From NCBI GenBank assembly GCA_963735955.1, contig CAVTND010000005.1, positions 1 through 61,939 on the forward strand: a DNA stretch of 61,939 bases, in the 5' to 3' direction. The position numbers and the translations under genes are program-made. Of the stretch, positions 9,550 through 20,640 are shown in pieces (within the stretch, counting starts at the first letter, position 1; the number at the start of each line of letters is the position of its first letter). The notes beneath the pieces were generated by a model, which was not told the DNA's origin, made no database searches, and saw nothing but the letters and a program-made list of their open reading frames with translations. Source of the stretch: CAVTND01 sp963735955 (GTDB lineage Bacteria; Pseudomonadota; Gammaproteobacteria; Burkholderiales; Burkholderiaceae_F).

Positions 9550-10863
9550 TCAGGCCGCGACCGGCCCGCGCATCGACTCGATGATCATGTCGATCGTGTC
9601 CGCCCAGGCCTTCTCGACCTGCGGTGTGTGCCTCTCACCGAGCACCCCACGTGCCGACTCGAGAAACGCCTGGCGAAAGGCCGGGTAGTACTCGGCCGCG
9701 ACGCCGTAGCCATCATGTCGCCGTCCGAGATCTCGCAGGCCGAGCGTCATGATCTCGGGGCGGCTCATCGCGTGCACGAGAAATTGCATCATGTGGGAGA
9801 GCATCTGGCCCTGGCTCTCCATGTCGCCACGGAAGAGCCCTTCGGCCGCAGGAGCCAGCGCGAACAAGCGTCGGTAGAGGTCCTGCGTGAACCGCTTCTG
9901 GTGTTGCAGGAGAACGCCGATGGTCGACTGCACCAGCAAGGCGGAGTCCGGCGCGGCAAAGCCGATCACTTCCACGAGCTGGAACGCGCCGTGCTTGCCC
10001 TTCAATACGGCTTGCGCTCTGCGCACCTCCACGGGCGCCTGCGGGACTTGATTGAACAGAGCCTCCGACATCAGGAATCTCGTACCCAGCGTCTTGTTCG
10101 CATCTTCGATGCGGCTGGCGACGTTCATCGCATCACCGACCACCGTGAACTGTCGATGATCCGGATGCCCCATCATGCCGACGATGAGCGGGCCGAAATG
10201 CGCCCCGATGCCGATCTCGAGCGTCGTTCCGAATTCGCCCGACAGCTCCGCATTGAGATCGTTCAGCGCTGCGAGCATGCCCAAGCCGGCTCGAATCGTG
10301 TCGAGACAGCTCTTCTCGGGCGGATCGCCGCCCACACCGAACAGCCCGACGATCTGGTCGCCGACATACTGATAGATGACACCGTTGTTGATCAGGATCG
10401 CGTCGCCGACCGCCTTGAAGAAGCGATTGAGGATGTGCACCACGTCGTAGGCGAGGTGCGCTTCGACAAAGGGCGTGAAGTCGCGGATGTCGCAGAAGAG
10501 GACCGCGAGCGTGCGCTCCTGCGACGGCGCGATCGACGCTTCTTCCACCTGCAGGCACGACACGTCCGCGGGGCTCTTGATCAGCCGTTCGAGGGTCACG
10601 TCGCCGCTGACGCGCGTCTGACACGCCAGGCGCGTGAACCCATCCCAGCGAAGCGCGTCGGCCACCTCGACCTCGCGCGGCGTCCGCGCCGAGACGTTCT
10701 GGATGCCGTCACAGATGCGGACGCGACAAGTCGTGCAGCGCCCGTGTCCCCCGCATGCGCGAACGTGCGGGATCTTGTGCGCGATCGAGACGTCGAGGAT
10801 GGTCATGGCGGGATCGGCGACCGGCATCGCCTTGTCTTCGCCCACGTATACGATCGTCGTCAT
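9550..10863 (-). CDS. ferredoxin - class III nucleotide cyclase - globin fusion
   Basis: Three-domain cytoplasmic protein of 437 aa with no membrane segments. Residues 1-100 form a plant-type [2Fe-2S] ferredoxin with Cys37, Cys43, Cys46 and Cys81. Residues ~112-280 are a class III nucleotidyl cyclase with metal aspartates in LFCDIRDFT (D125) and YQYVGD (D169), and the transition-state residues in VVGDAMNVASRIE (N247, R251). The usual adenine-reading lysine is Gln166, so ATP versus GTP preference is uncertain. Residues ~305-432 look like a bacterial haemoglobin-type globin with proximal His383 in LGRRHDGYGV. I infer a cyclase gated by redox state and by oxygen or NO at haem. The frame is clean, unlike several neighbours. 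Confidence 0.85.
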   Translation of the reverse strand: MTTIVYVGEDKAMPVADPAMTILDVSIAHKIPHVRACGGHGRCTTCRVRICDGIQNVSARTPREVEVADALRWDGFTRLACQTRVSGDVTLERLIKSPADVSCLQVEEASIAPSQERTLAVLFCDIRDFTPFVEAHLAYDVVHILNRFFKAVGDAILINNGVIYQYVGDQIVGLFGVGGDPPEKSCLDTIRAGLGMLAALNDLNAELSGEFGTTLEIGIGAHFGPLIVGMMGHPDHRQFTVVGDAMNVASRIEDANKTLGTRFLMSEALFNQVPQAPVEVRRAQAVLKGKHGAFQLVEVIGFAAPDSALLVQSTIGVLLQHQKRFTQDLYRRLFALAPAAEGLFRGDMESQGQMLSHMMQFLVHAMSRPEIMTLGLRDLGRRHDGYGVAAEYYPAFRQAFLESARGVLGERHTPQVEKAWADTIDMIIESMRGPVAA

Positions 10864-11181
10864 GTGAGGTTTGGCACTCGAACGGATCTAGGCGATCACG
10901 AGGCTCGGGGTCGTGATGCGGATCGAGGGCGCGGAGAGGGTCTGACACAAGTCTAGGCTCGATCGCAAGAATGTGGAAGATCGCGCAACATGCAGACCGC
11001 GTCCACGCTATCGGCGGGTGGGCCGAATCGCCACGATGATCTTCAGTTCGCCGGGAAGCTGCCCGCGCTGAACGACGGCAAATGGCCACGGATCGTGATG
11101 TTGGTGGCCTTCAGCTTCATGACGTCAAGCCGCGATCCACAGCGGTCATCGCCAAGACGAGACTGGTCGGCAAGCGGACGC
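10864..11181 (-). other. gap upstream of the ferredoxin-cyclase-globin gene
   Basis: This 318-bp stretch holds no convincing gene. It must contain the promoter of the cyclase gene reading left and the 3' flank of the nitroreductase gene ending at 11,182. No clear promoter boxes or terminator hairpin were recognised. Confidence 0.3.
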
Positions 11182-13136
11182 CTACGCTCTTACCCCCAGA
11201 GCCGCGAAGTGCACGACCCATTCGTGCGCGGGGTCCACACCGACCAGGGCCGCCGCCTCGTCGTCGTAGAAGGCGCCCACCGCACATGCGCCGAGGCCAC
11301 GTGCCCCGGCCTCCAGGTACACACGCTCGCCGACGAGCCCCGCCTCGAGGAACGCGTGCCGATAACCCCGCGCCGGCCCGAGCGGATCGGCCGCGAACAC
11401 CGCGCGGTCGATCGACAGGACGAACACCACTGCGGCCTCGGCGACAACGTCCTGGTCGAGGGCGGCGGCGCGGGCGGCGGCGCGCGTGGCCGACGGCACG
11501 CGGCGTGGTACGAGCGCGTGACGCTCGGGCTCGTAGCGATAGGCGCCGGGCGCGAGGCCGGCGCACGTCATGCGCCACCAGGTTCACGCGCACGGCAGCT
11601 GACAACACCGGGCCGTGACGTGCACTCATGCGCGCCAGCACGTCGGCCAGCACCTGTAGCGGCAGCGGCGTTTTCGTGTAGCGACGCACCGAGCGGCGCT
11701 TCGCGATCACCGCCAACCAATCCGGCGCGACGGGCGCTGTGGGCGGCAGCGCGGTGAGCGCCTGCACCAAGGGGCGGTGGACTGGCGTCGCAGCCAATGC
11801 CGGCGATGGCGCAGAGGCCACGCGCAGCGAGGTCGCGGCGTGCACGGCGGCCGTCACACCGAGCGCTGCGCCGGACGCGGCGGGCTGAAGCTGCGAGCCA
11901 CCGCGATGCTTCGCCAGGTGTCGCCGCCGCCCTCGTTGGCGTCGATGCACTCGGCTCAGCCGCTGTTGCCGGCGCACCCAGCGCGACCACCGCCAACACC
12001 CCTTCCTCCGCCTCGTCCACCCCCAGCGCCTGCGCCGTTCGCGACTCATCGAACGCGGCAACGAAGCGCGTGCCCACGCCAAGCCCGCCGGCCGCGATCC
12101 GCAGGTTCTCCAACGCGTGTCCGAGATCGGCGAGCACGTAGCGGTAGCTGCGGTCACCGTACTTGCGGCCCGTGCGCCGGAAGACCGCGGTGGCCACGAC
12201 CAGGGCCGGTGCGTCGCGCAAGGCGTCGTCGGCGATGGCCCCTGGCAGCAGCGCGCCGGCCGCCACATTGCGCAGTCGCGCCAGTGCATGCGACTGCGGG
12301 TCGTAGTGCCACAGACCGGGCGCGAGACCGGGCAGCGCGAGCGCGGCCACATACAACTCGGTGGAGAACAGCGCACCCGACGAGGGTGAAGCGCGCAAGT
12401 GCAGGCCGCCGCGCGTCTCGGTCACGCCCGAGGTGTGCCAGAGGATGTCGGCGAGGGCCCCAAGATCGAAGGGTGTGACGTGCGTCGCCCGGGTGCCGGC
12501 AGGCGCATCCTGGGGGCGCCGGCATCGCGCTTGAACGGCGCAGGCGGCTCGCCCCAGTCGACGGCCGGTGCGCGCGTCAACACGCCGGCACGCGAGTGCG
12601 ACGAGAAGGCGTGGAAGCGCTCGACGAGTGCGAGCGCCGGCGTTGCAGGATCGGACGCCGTGGTGCCAGCCGGCGAGTCGCGGCCGCGCGGCATTTCGAT
12701 CTTCAGTTCTCTTCGACCATTGCGCAGGCCCAGCGTGAAGGCTGCGCCGGTGGCTGCGATCACTCCGAGCGCGCCGAGCACGCCGCGCCGGGCTTCGCGC
12801 GGCGGACCCTGGGAGCGAGTCGGCGTCGCGTCGGTGGCCGTCATCCTTCGCCGCGCAAAGAATCGCCACACCACCGGGAAGTTGAAGGCGAGGTGCAGCG
12901 ACACCAGCAGTACCGTGCCGTAGCCGAACAGGTAGTGCCAGTCGAACACCGGCAACTGCTGGTTGGCGACCCAGAAGATGCCCAGGCCGGCCGTGGCCGC
13001 CACGTAGCACGAGCAGCAGCACGCTGGCGGCGACGTTGATCGCGTGGCGCGACGGTGCACGGCCGCGCAGAACTTGCACGGCGAGTACCGCTGCCGCAAG
13101 CAGAAGCGGCAGCGCGACCCAGAGGAGCTTCGGCAT
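11182..13136 (-). CDS. membrane-anchored tandem SagB/ThcOx-type nitroreductase (frameshifted)
   Basis: The N-terminus (start ATG 13,136) has three or four membrane segments, including ALPLLLAAAVLAV and YLFGYGTVLLVSLHLAF, with histidines that could bind haem, then a basic RRGVLGALG segment. After residue ~190 there are two nitroreductase-fold domains: the first from FDLGALADILWHTSGVT through LENLRIAAGGLGVGTRFV, the second from AKRRSVRRYTKTPLPL through LEAGARGLGACAVGAFYD. Such double domains are typical of SagB/ThcOx family FMN dehydrogenases. Frame changes near 13,010, 12,495, 11,890 and 11,570 break it. Substrate unknown; it lies between two cyclase genes. Confidence 0.65.
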
Positions 13137-13145
13137 GGGGATCAC

Positions 13146-13470
13146 CTCTGCAAGCGATCTTCCCTCCGTGGGGCGAACAGGCGCATTGTGCGGGCCATCG
13201 CGCTGTCGATGCCCAAGGGCAGCAGGCCAGCACCGCCATCAGCAAACGTCAGCCGTCCGGAATTATCAACATAGGTGACGGATTGCAGGCGCCGAGATCG
13301 TATGCATGGCCGGCAAAGCTCGACCCGTAGCAGAAGCACGCACCGCAATGATCCTTGTGGCAAAGCTGACCGTCGACGACCTGCTCGATGCCGATCAAGC
13401 TGACGCCTTGGCACGCGCGGTCCTGCCGCTGCCAGGGCTGACGGTCGCGACGACGTTCAGCGCCGCCGCC
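13146..13470. other. gap between nitroreductase and HAMP cyclase genes
   Basis: No gene could be supported in this 325-bp interval. The ORFs that cover it are antisense extensions without family-like sequence. It should carry the promoter for the nitroreductase gene. Confidence 0.3.
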
Positions 13471-15021
13471 TCACCTCAGCGCGAACACCGCCACCTCCGC
13501 GCTGCGCCCCTTGACATGCACCGCCGGCAGCGATTCGAGCCCGACAGGCGACGAGAGCCTGGCTCGCGTCGCTCCGCTGACCAGCATCTGCGTGCCGAAG
13601 TCCTTGTTCAGCGCCTGGATGCGCGACGCCAGGTTGACCGCGTCGCCGACCAGCGCGTACGACATGCGCTCGCTGCTGCCGATGTTGCCGGCGATCACGG
13701 TGCCGGTGTGGATGCCGATGCCGTGGCGCAGCTCGGCCTTGCCGGCCGCGCGGCGCGCGCTGTTCCAGGCGTCGAGGCGCTGTCCCATCTCGCGTGCCGC
13801 GGCCACGGCGGCATCGGCATGGCGCGGGTCTGCGATCGGCGCTCCGAACACGGCCTCGATCTCGTCGCCGATGAACTGCAGCACCAGGCCGCCGTGGGCG
13901 CGGATCGCGAGCGTCCATCTCGGTGAAATAGGCGTTCAGGTCGGCCACCACCTCGGCCGGCGGGCTGGCCTCGACCCAGGGCGTGAAGTCGCGCAGGTCG
14001 GCGAACAGGATCGTCACTTCGCGCTGCACGCCGGCTCCGCTCACCCGGCCGGCGAGGATCTCGTCGCGCACCTCGGGGCTGACGTACTTGCCGAAGGTCT
14101 CGCGGATCGCCTCGCGTTCGCGCAGGCCCTGGACCATGCGGTTGAAGCCCTCGGCCACGGCGCCGATCTCGTCGTTCGAGACCACCGTGCAGCGCGCGTC
14201 GAGCCCGCCGCGCTGCACCTGAGCCATCGCGGCCTGCACCTCGCGCAGTGGTTGCGCCACGCTGGCCGCGACCAGCAGCGCCAGGCCGACCGAGACCACC
14301 AGCCCGCCGAGCGCGAGCACGACGACGACGAGATTCAGGTTGTGGATGATCGCCGCCGCCGTGGCCGCGTCGGCCGCGCGCAGCGCGTCGGCACGCGTCA
14401 GCGCCGCCACCGACAGCACGGCCAGCGGCAGCAGGCCGAGCAGCAGGAAGGCCGCCAGCATGCGCGTGCGCACGCGCAGCCGCGGCACCCGCACCGCGCT
14501 CAGCTCGCCTCTCGGGAACAGGCGCGGCAGCTCGTCGCGCATCAGGCGTTCGCTGCCGAAGAAGACGATCGCCGTGACGAACGGGCCGGCGACGAAGGTG
14601 ATGCCGAACATCTGGCGCAGCGCCCGCCCGAGCTCGAAATCACCCGCCAGCAGCGGCCAGAAGACGCCCCAGATGAAGGCCGCGGCCACCCAGCCGCCTG
14701 CCGCTCGTCAGCGCCACGAAGGCCGGCAGCAGCAGCGCGCGCCGGCGCGCGGTGTCGCCGGACGGGCCGGGCGGTAGCACGTGCCCGCCCGCGTCAGCGG
14801 CGCCAGCCAGCGCTTCGCGAGGTGCCTGCCGACGACAGACAGCAGCCCGAAGGCAAGCACGAAGATAGGCGAATCTCGGCGCCTGTCGTCGCCACGCCGC
14901 CGCTGACGGCCGTCGGGTCGACATCGCGAAAGTAGAGGAACGTGAGCACCGCGCCGCCCAGGTTGCCGAGCACGGACAAGCTCGTCATGCGGGCACCGGG
15001 GGCCAAGGTCGGGAGGGACAT
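13471..15021 (-). CDS. membrane adenylate/guanylate cyclase with HAMP domain (frameshifted)
   Basis: Starts at ATG 15,021 (MSLPTLAPG). The N-terminus carries about six hydrophobic segments (e.g. GGAVLTFLYF, IFVLAFGLLSVVG, FIWGVFWPLLAG, ITFVAGPFVTAIVFFG), then a transmembrane-HAMP unit ending in DEIGAVAEGFNRMVQGL, then a class III cyclase. Metal aspartates lie in ILFADLRDFT and LVLQFIGDE, and the N/R pair in LVGDAVNLASRI. As in the neighbour cyclase the base-reading lysine is Gln. Frame changes near 14,870, 14,705 and 13,912 break it. Expected to be an inner-membrane sensor cyclase; input signal unknown. Confidence 0.75.
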
Positions 15022-15244
15022 GGTTGGGCGGCTTCGACACCGGTTTGGCGCCGCACCAATTTTGCGGCCGCTGATGGGCGAGGATAGGTCAGGCGCAGCA
15101 CTCGACGCGCTCGGCTTCGAGATCGCGTCGTGGGACGTCGTCGGACCCTGCTGCAACTTTGATGATCGAACACCGACGAAGACGACGGGTTCTTCTCCGT
15201 GGCGGGGGCGGCGCGCGCGGCGATCCGACCGGCTGTGGGCCCGC

Positions 15245-17062
15245 GCTACAGCAACGCCGCCAGCGAAGCCGGCACGCGCACCGGCATGTCGAGCAGGATC
15301 TGCGCCGTTGCCCTTGCCCAGCGGGTCGAAGCGCGGCCGAGGCCGGGCCGCCGCCGTCCAGCGCGTCGTGCAGCAGCAGGTTCATCGCCGCGATGCCGGG
15401 CAGGTGGAAGCGCTCGACCGCGCCCCGCACCAGGTGCGCGAAGTCAGGCGCTTCACCGCCTCGGGCGTGAGCGGCTCCACAGCAGCGGCAGCCATTCGGG
15501 CCGGCGCGCGATGACGCCGATGTTCGAGATGTTGCCCTTGTCGCCGCTGCGCGCCCAGGCCAGCTGGATCAGCGGCACCTCGACCTGTCGGGTCGCCTGG
15601 CGGGTCGGTCCACCGCAACGGGCGTGGGCATGCGGGCGCGGCGCGCGTCGGCCTGGCCGGCGGGCACCGTCGACCGGCAGCGCGCTCGCCGTCGACGCGC
15701 ACGGTGCACCGGCACTGCGCCCTTGTCGAGCAGGAACGCGAACGGCTGGATCAGCGGCGACAGCGACGGCCGGCCGCCGGCCGGCACCGGTCGTGCCCGG
15801 CGACCACGAGGTGCCGGCCGGCGCGATCTCGCGCGCGAAGATCTCGAGCGCCTCCTTCTGCGGGTGGTCGACCGACCACGCGCATCATCACCTCGCGCGA
15901 CGCGCCGGTGCGCGCGTGCGGGCCGTAGCAGCGACTCGGCGCCGAGCACCTCGATGTGCGTCGCGCTGAAGTCGGCGCAGCCCGCGCTGCGCGAGGAGCG
16001 CGCGCGTGCGCTCGAGGATCGCCTCGCCGGTGCGCCGCGCCTTCGCCGCCGCGTCGATGCCGACGATGACCAGCGTGCCGGCGCAGCGACAGCCGTCGCA
16101 GCGCGGTCGCCGAGACCTTGTAGGTGCGGCGTCGGGGCACGGCCGCGCGCGCCGCTGGCACGCGCACGCGGTCGGCTCGCCAGCTGCTCGATGCGCACCT
16201 CGCGGAAGTCGCAGCTCACGTCGGGCAGCAGGTAGGCGCCGGGTCGCCGATCTCGTAGAGCATCTGCTCGGCGACGCACGCGCGGCGGACCAGGCCGCCG
16301 GTGCCGGGCGGCTTGGTCACGACGAAGCTGCCGTCGGCCTGGCACTCGACGATCGGATAGCCGATGTCGCCCAGTCGGGCACCTGCTCCCAGTCGGTGAA
16401 CAGGCCGCCGGTGGCCTGGCAGCCGCATTCGATGATGTGGCCGGCGAGGCTGCCGCGCGGCGAGGCGGTCGAAGTCGTCCGGCGCGCCAGCCGAACTCGT
16501 GCATCAGCGCGCCCAGCGTCACCGCGCTGTCGACGCAGCGGCCGGTGATGACGATGTCGGCGCCGGCGGCCAGCGCGCCGCGCGATCGGCAGCGCGCCCG
16601 AGGTAGGCGTTGGCGCTCAGCACCTGCTCCGGCAGCGGCTCGCCGCGTGAACATGTCGCGCGCGCCGGCCGGCGCGCAGCGCGCGGCATCAGCGCGCTGC
16701 ACGTCGTCGCCCTCGACGACGCGCGATCCGCAGGCGCCAGGCCCTGGTCGCGGCCAGCGCCTGCAGCGCCTCGGCGCAGCCGTGCGGGTTGATGCCGCCG
16801 GCGTTGCTGATCACCTTGATGCCGCGGCGCATCACCTCGCGCAGCACCGGCTGCATCGCGATGTCGACGAAGTCGGTGGCGTAGCCGAGCTCGGGCTTCT
16901 TGCGCGCGCGCGGCGGCCAGGATCGCCATCGTCGTCTCGGCGAGGTAGTCGAACACCAGGTAGTCGATCGACGCCGCGAGCCACCAGCTGCGGCGCGCCG
17001 ACCCTGCTGTCGCCCCAGAAGCCCGAGGCGCCGCCGATGCGGACTCGACGTTGTGCAGTCAT
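15245..17062 (-). CDS. AtuA-family (DUF1446) acyclic-terpene-utilisation-like protein (heavily frameshifted)
   Basis: Fragments in all three minus frames assemble to one ~600-residue protein. Near the start are RVRIGGASGFWGDS and IKVISNAGGINPHGC-like sequence; in the middle AAGADIVITGRCVDSAVTLG; at the C-terminus GDKGNIS-type sequence followed by LPGIAAMNLLLHDALDGGG. This is the AtuA layout, associated in Pseudomonas with citronellol/geraniol and leucine-type catabolism. The ATG at 17,062 overlaps the upstream ligase stop (ATGA). At least ten indels are needed to restore it. Exact reaction is unknown even for the family. Confidence 0.7.
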
Positions 17063-18653
17063 TTTGTGTAGAGCGAGCCGAGCTCGCCGCGGATCAGATG
17101 TTTCTGGACCTTGCCGGTGCCCGTGCGCGGGACCTCGGTGACGAAGACGATGCCCTTCGGCACCTTGAAGCCGGACAGCCGCTCGCGGCAATGGGCGATG
17201 AGGCCGGCCTCGTCGACCGTGGCACCCGGCCGGCGGATGACCACGGCGGTGATGGCCTCACCCCAGCGCGGGTGCGGCGCACCGATCACCGCGGCCTCGG
17301 CCACGTCGGGGTGACCGAGCAGGCAGCGCTCGACCTCGATCGACGCGACGTTCTCGCCACCGGTCTTGATCACGTCCTTGAAGCGGTCCTTGAACCAGAT
17401 GGCGCCGTCGTCGTCGATGTGCGCGACGTCGCCGCTATGGAACCAGCCATGGCGCAGCGCCTGGCGGCTGACTTCCGGCTGGTTCAGGTAGCCGTTCATC
17501 ACCTGCGGGCCTCGGTAGACCAGTTCGCCGGTCTCGCCGCGCGGCAGCAGGCGGCCCTGCTCGTCCATGATCGCCACGCGTGTCATCGCCGTGGCCGTGC
17601 CCCAGGTGGCGGCCTTGATCCACTGGTGTTCCGGCCGCTGCATGCAGGTGGCGGGTGTGAATTCGGTCTGGCCCGAACCCAGCACCACGTCGGCGTTCGG
17701 GAACATGTCGTGGATCGCCTGCAGTCTTTCCTGTGCCAGCGGCGCCATCGCGTACATCGCGCGGCGCATTGACTTGAAGCGCCGCGACTGCAGCTTCGGA
17801 TCGTCGAGCAGCTGGCCGTACATCATCGGCAGCAGCACGACGAGGTTGATGCTTTCCTGGTCGAACAGCTCGGCCGCTGCCGGCGCCTCGAAGCTCTTCA
17901 CGAGCACGGCGCGCCCGCCGGTGACGAGCAAGGGCATGACGATCGAGTTCAGCATCGCACAGTGGAACAGGGGCAGCGTGATCAGCGCGCTATAGCCAAC
18001 CGTGCACTGGTGGGCGATGGCGTTCGACAGCGCGGCCATCGTCACCGCCAGATGGCTGGTCAGCACACCCTTGGGGTTGGCGGTGGTGCCGCTGGTATAG
18101 AGCAGCTGCACCACGTCGCGGTCGTCTATCAAGATGTCGAGCGGCTCGGTGGCACCGCGCGCCAGCAGCGCTTCGAAGCCGTCGGCGCCGCGGCGGCGGG
18201 GTCGGCTTCGATCCAGAAGCGGTGCGCCAGATCGGGCAATGGTTCGCCCAGCACGCCCTCGGCCTGCGTGCCCAAGGTACGTTCTGTGATCAGCACCTTG
18301 GCGCGCGCGTCGCGCAGACACCAGGCGATCTCGGTGGCGCGCAGTCCCAGGTTCACCGGTGCGCAGATCAAACCCGCGCGCGCACAGGCAATGTAGGTGA
18401 GCAACAGTTCGAGGTTGTTGCGCGACATCACGCCGACGACGTCCTGTTGCTGCAGGCCCAGGCTCAGCAGCGCATGGCCGAGCTGCGTGACCTGGCGTTC
18501 GAACTCGGCGTAGCTGAGCCGGCGCGCCCCGTCGACCAGCGCAATGGCCTGCGGGTGGACATCGGCCGTGCGCGCGATGATGTCGCCGACGTTCACGCGC
18601 TCGACCAGGTTCAGCTGCAGCGGCGTCGGATTGTCGGTGGGCGTTTCGGTCAT
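17059..18653 (-). CDS. AMP-dependent acyl-CoA ligase (one frameshift)
   Basis: ANL-superfamily acyl-CoA synthetase, about 530 aa. The P-loop-like motif is LLYTSGTTANPKGV, the A5 motif is around GSGQTEFTP, A7 is WFHSGDVAHID, and the C-terminal lysine motif is RTGTGKVQKHLI. The start at 18,653 (MTETPTDNP) precedes a 229-bp divergent region shared with the ligase on the + strand. A frame change near 18,195 splits the N-terminal third from the rest. The last codons overlap the AtuA start, so the two genes form an operon that probably activates and then processes the same acid. Confidence 0.85.
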
Positions 18654-18882
18654 GCGCGTGATCTCCGTCTGGCTCGTGCGGCCGTTGCAGCGTACGCAGC
18701 GTCCGCTGCGCGGTCTTGCGCCAATTGGCTGTGCCGCGGCATTGGGTTCCGTCGATCGAACGGGCCCGGCGCCGATCGGCTGCGATGCAGTCCGTTGCCA
18801 GCCAGTTCCCACAAGACGCGCCACCGCGTACGCGCGTAGCGTGTGGCTGAATTACGCTTGGCAACCTCAAGGAGACGTACCG

Positions 18883-20479
18883 ATGCCCGCGACCCCGCTC
18901 GACCTGCACTCATCTGCTTTTGGCGGCGTGATGGCGCCGCCGCCGGCCATCGGCATGGCGCAATGGTTCACGGCCCGCGCGAGCCGCGCCGGGCAGCGCA
19001 AGGCGCTCAGCTTCGAGGGCCGCACCTGGAGCTACACCGAGCTGCTGGACGATGTCGAGCGCATGGCCAGCGTGCTGCACGAGGGCGGCCTGCGCCCCGG
19101 CATGCGCGTGGCCTACCTGGGTTTCAACCACCCGATGTTCCTGGTGACGCTGTTTGCCAGCGCCCGGCTCGGCGCGGTCTTCGTGCCGCTGAACTTCCGC
19201 CTCACCGGCGCCGAGCTGGAATACATCGTCACCGATGCCGGCGTGCACACGCTGGTGGTTGGCTCGGCGCACCAGGCGGTGATCGACAGCGTGCGCGACC
19301 TGCTGTGCTGCCAGCGCTACTGGTGCGCCGAGGGGGTTTCGGCCGATGCGCTGCGCTGGCCGGCGCTGGCCGATGCGCTGCGTTCCGCGAACCCGAGCCG
19401 TGCCACGCCGGCGGCGCCGGCCGCCGACGACGTGGCGATGATCATGTACACCTCGGGCACCACCGGACGGCCGAAGGGCGCGATGCTCACGCATGGCAAC
19501 TTCTGGTGGAACCATGTTGGCGAGCTCTATTCGGTGGACGTGCTGGCCGACGACGTGCTGCTGGTGTTTGCGCCGATCTTCCACATCGGCGGGCTCAACG
19601 TGCTGACGATGACCACGCTGCTTAAGGGCGGGCATGTGCTGCTGCACCGCCAGTTCGACCCGGCGCGGGCGCTCGAGGACATCGTGGCGATGCGCGTCAG
19701 CATCCTGTTCGCGGTGCCGGCCATGCTGCTGTTCATCAGCCAGCAGCCCGAGTTCGCGACGGCGCCGTTGCAGACCTTGCGCCTGATCATGTGCGGCGGC
19801 GCGCCATGCCCCGAGCCGCTGCTGCACACCTACAACGCGCGTGGCATCGCCATCCAACAGGGCTATGGCCTCACCGAGACCGCGGCGCTGGTCTCGGTGC
19901 TGACAGCCGAGCATGCCGCGGCGAAGATCGGCTCGGTCGGCCACACCGCGCTGCTGACGCAGATCAAGCTGATCGATGGCGAAGGCCGCGAAGTCACCGA
20001 ACCGCTGGGCCGCGGCGAGATCTGCGTGCGCGGGCCGAACGTCACGCGCGGATACTGGAACCAGCCCGAGGCGACGCGCGCGGCGCTGTCCGAGGACGGC
20101 TGGTTCCGCACCGGCGATGTCGGCTACTTCGACGCCGACGGCTTCTACTATGTCTGCGACCGTGTCAAGGACATGATCATCAGCGGCGGCGAGAACATCT
20201 ATCCGGCCGAGGTGGAGAGCGTGCTCGACCGGCCACCCGGCGGTGGCCGAGGTCGCTGTCGTCGGCGCTCCCGACGAGAAGTGGGGCGAGACGGTGGTCG
20301 CGGTGGTCGCACTCAAGCCCGGGCAGGCGCTGACGCTGGAGGCGCTGCAGGCCTTTGCCGCAGACAAACTGGCGCGCTACAAGATCCCGCGCATGCTGCG
20401 CCTGGTGCCGGCGCTGCCGCGAAACCCGACCGGCAAGATCCTCAAGTACCAGTTGCGCGAGTCGCCTACGCCGGCCTGA
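18883..20479 (+). CDS. AMP-dependent acyl-CoA synthetase (one frameshift)
   Basis: Second ANL acyl-CoA synthetase, ~532 aa, start ATG 18,883 preceded by AAGGAG at 18,869-18,874. Motifs: MIMYTSGTTGRPKGAML, GYGLTETAAL, WFRTGDVGYFD and PTGKILKYQL (catalytic lysine). Near 20,235 an extra C breaks VLDR from HPAVAEVAVVGAP; the rest to the TGA at 20,477-20,479 is clean. It is divergent from the other ligase and convergent with the ABC importer genes. Confidence 0.87.
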
Positions 20480-20640
20480 GAGGCTGAGAGTCTTTCGATC
20501 ATGCCCGCTCATCACGCCAAAAGACGCCCGCTCGTCGTTGCAAATGCTCGCCATAGCCCGAGCTATGGCTGCGCTTTGCGCCTAGATCGGGCGCCTTTTG
20601 ACGCGCTGCTCGGGCACGCTCGAAAAACTCTCAGCCTCTG
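20478..20640. repeat. ~160-bp long inverted repeat between convergent genes
   Basis: Two ~78-bp arms face each other around a 4-bp loop near 20,558-20,561. The outer ends read GAGGCTGAGAGT (20,480) and ACTCTCAGCCTC (ending 20,638); the inner ends read CCATAGC and GCTATGG. The arms differ at scattered bases and one indel. The stop codons of both convergent genes lie in the outermost bases. It can act as a bidirectional terminator, but it is far longer than a usual terminator and resembles a REP/MITE-like mobile palindrome. Confidence 0.8.

Noticed and set aside
9364..10956. 530-codon + strand ORF
   Set aside because: It lies antisense to the ferredoxin-cyclase-globin gene and has no family-like sequence; long antisense ORFs are expected in such GC-rich DNA.
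13511..14935. 474-codon + strand ORF
   Set aside because: Antisense to the HAMP cyclase; composition is an Arg/Ala/His-rich shadow without domains.
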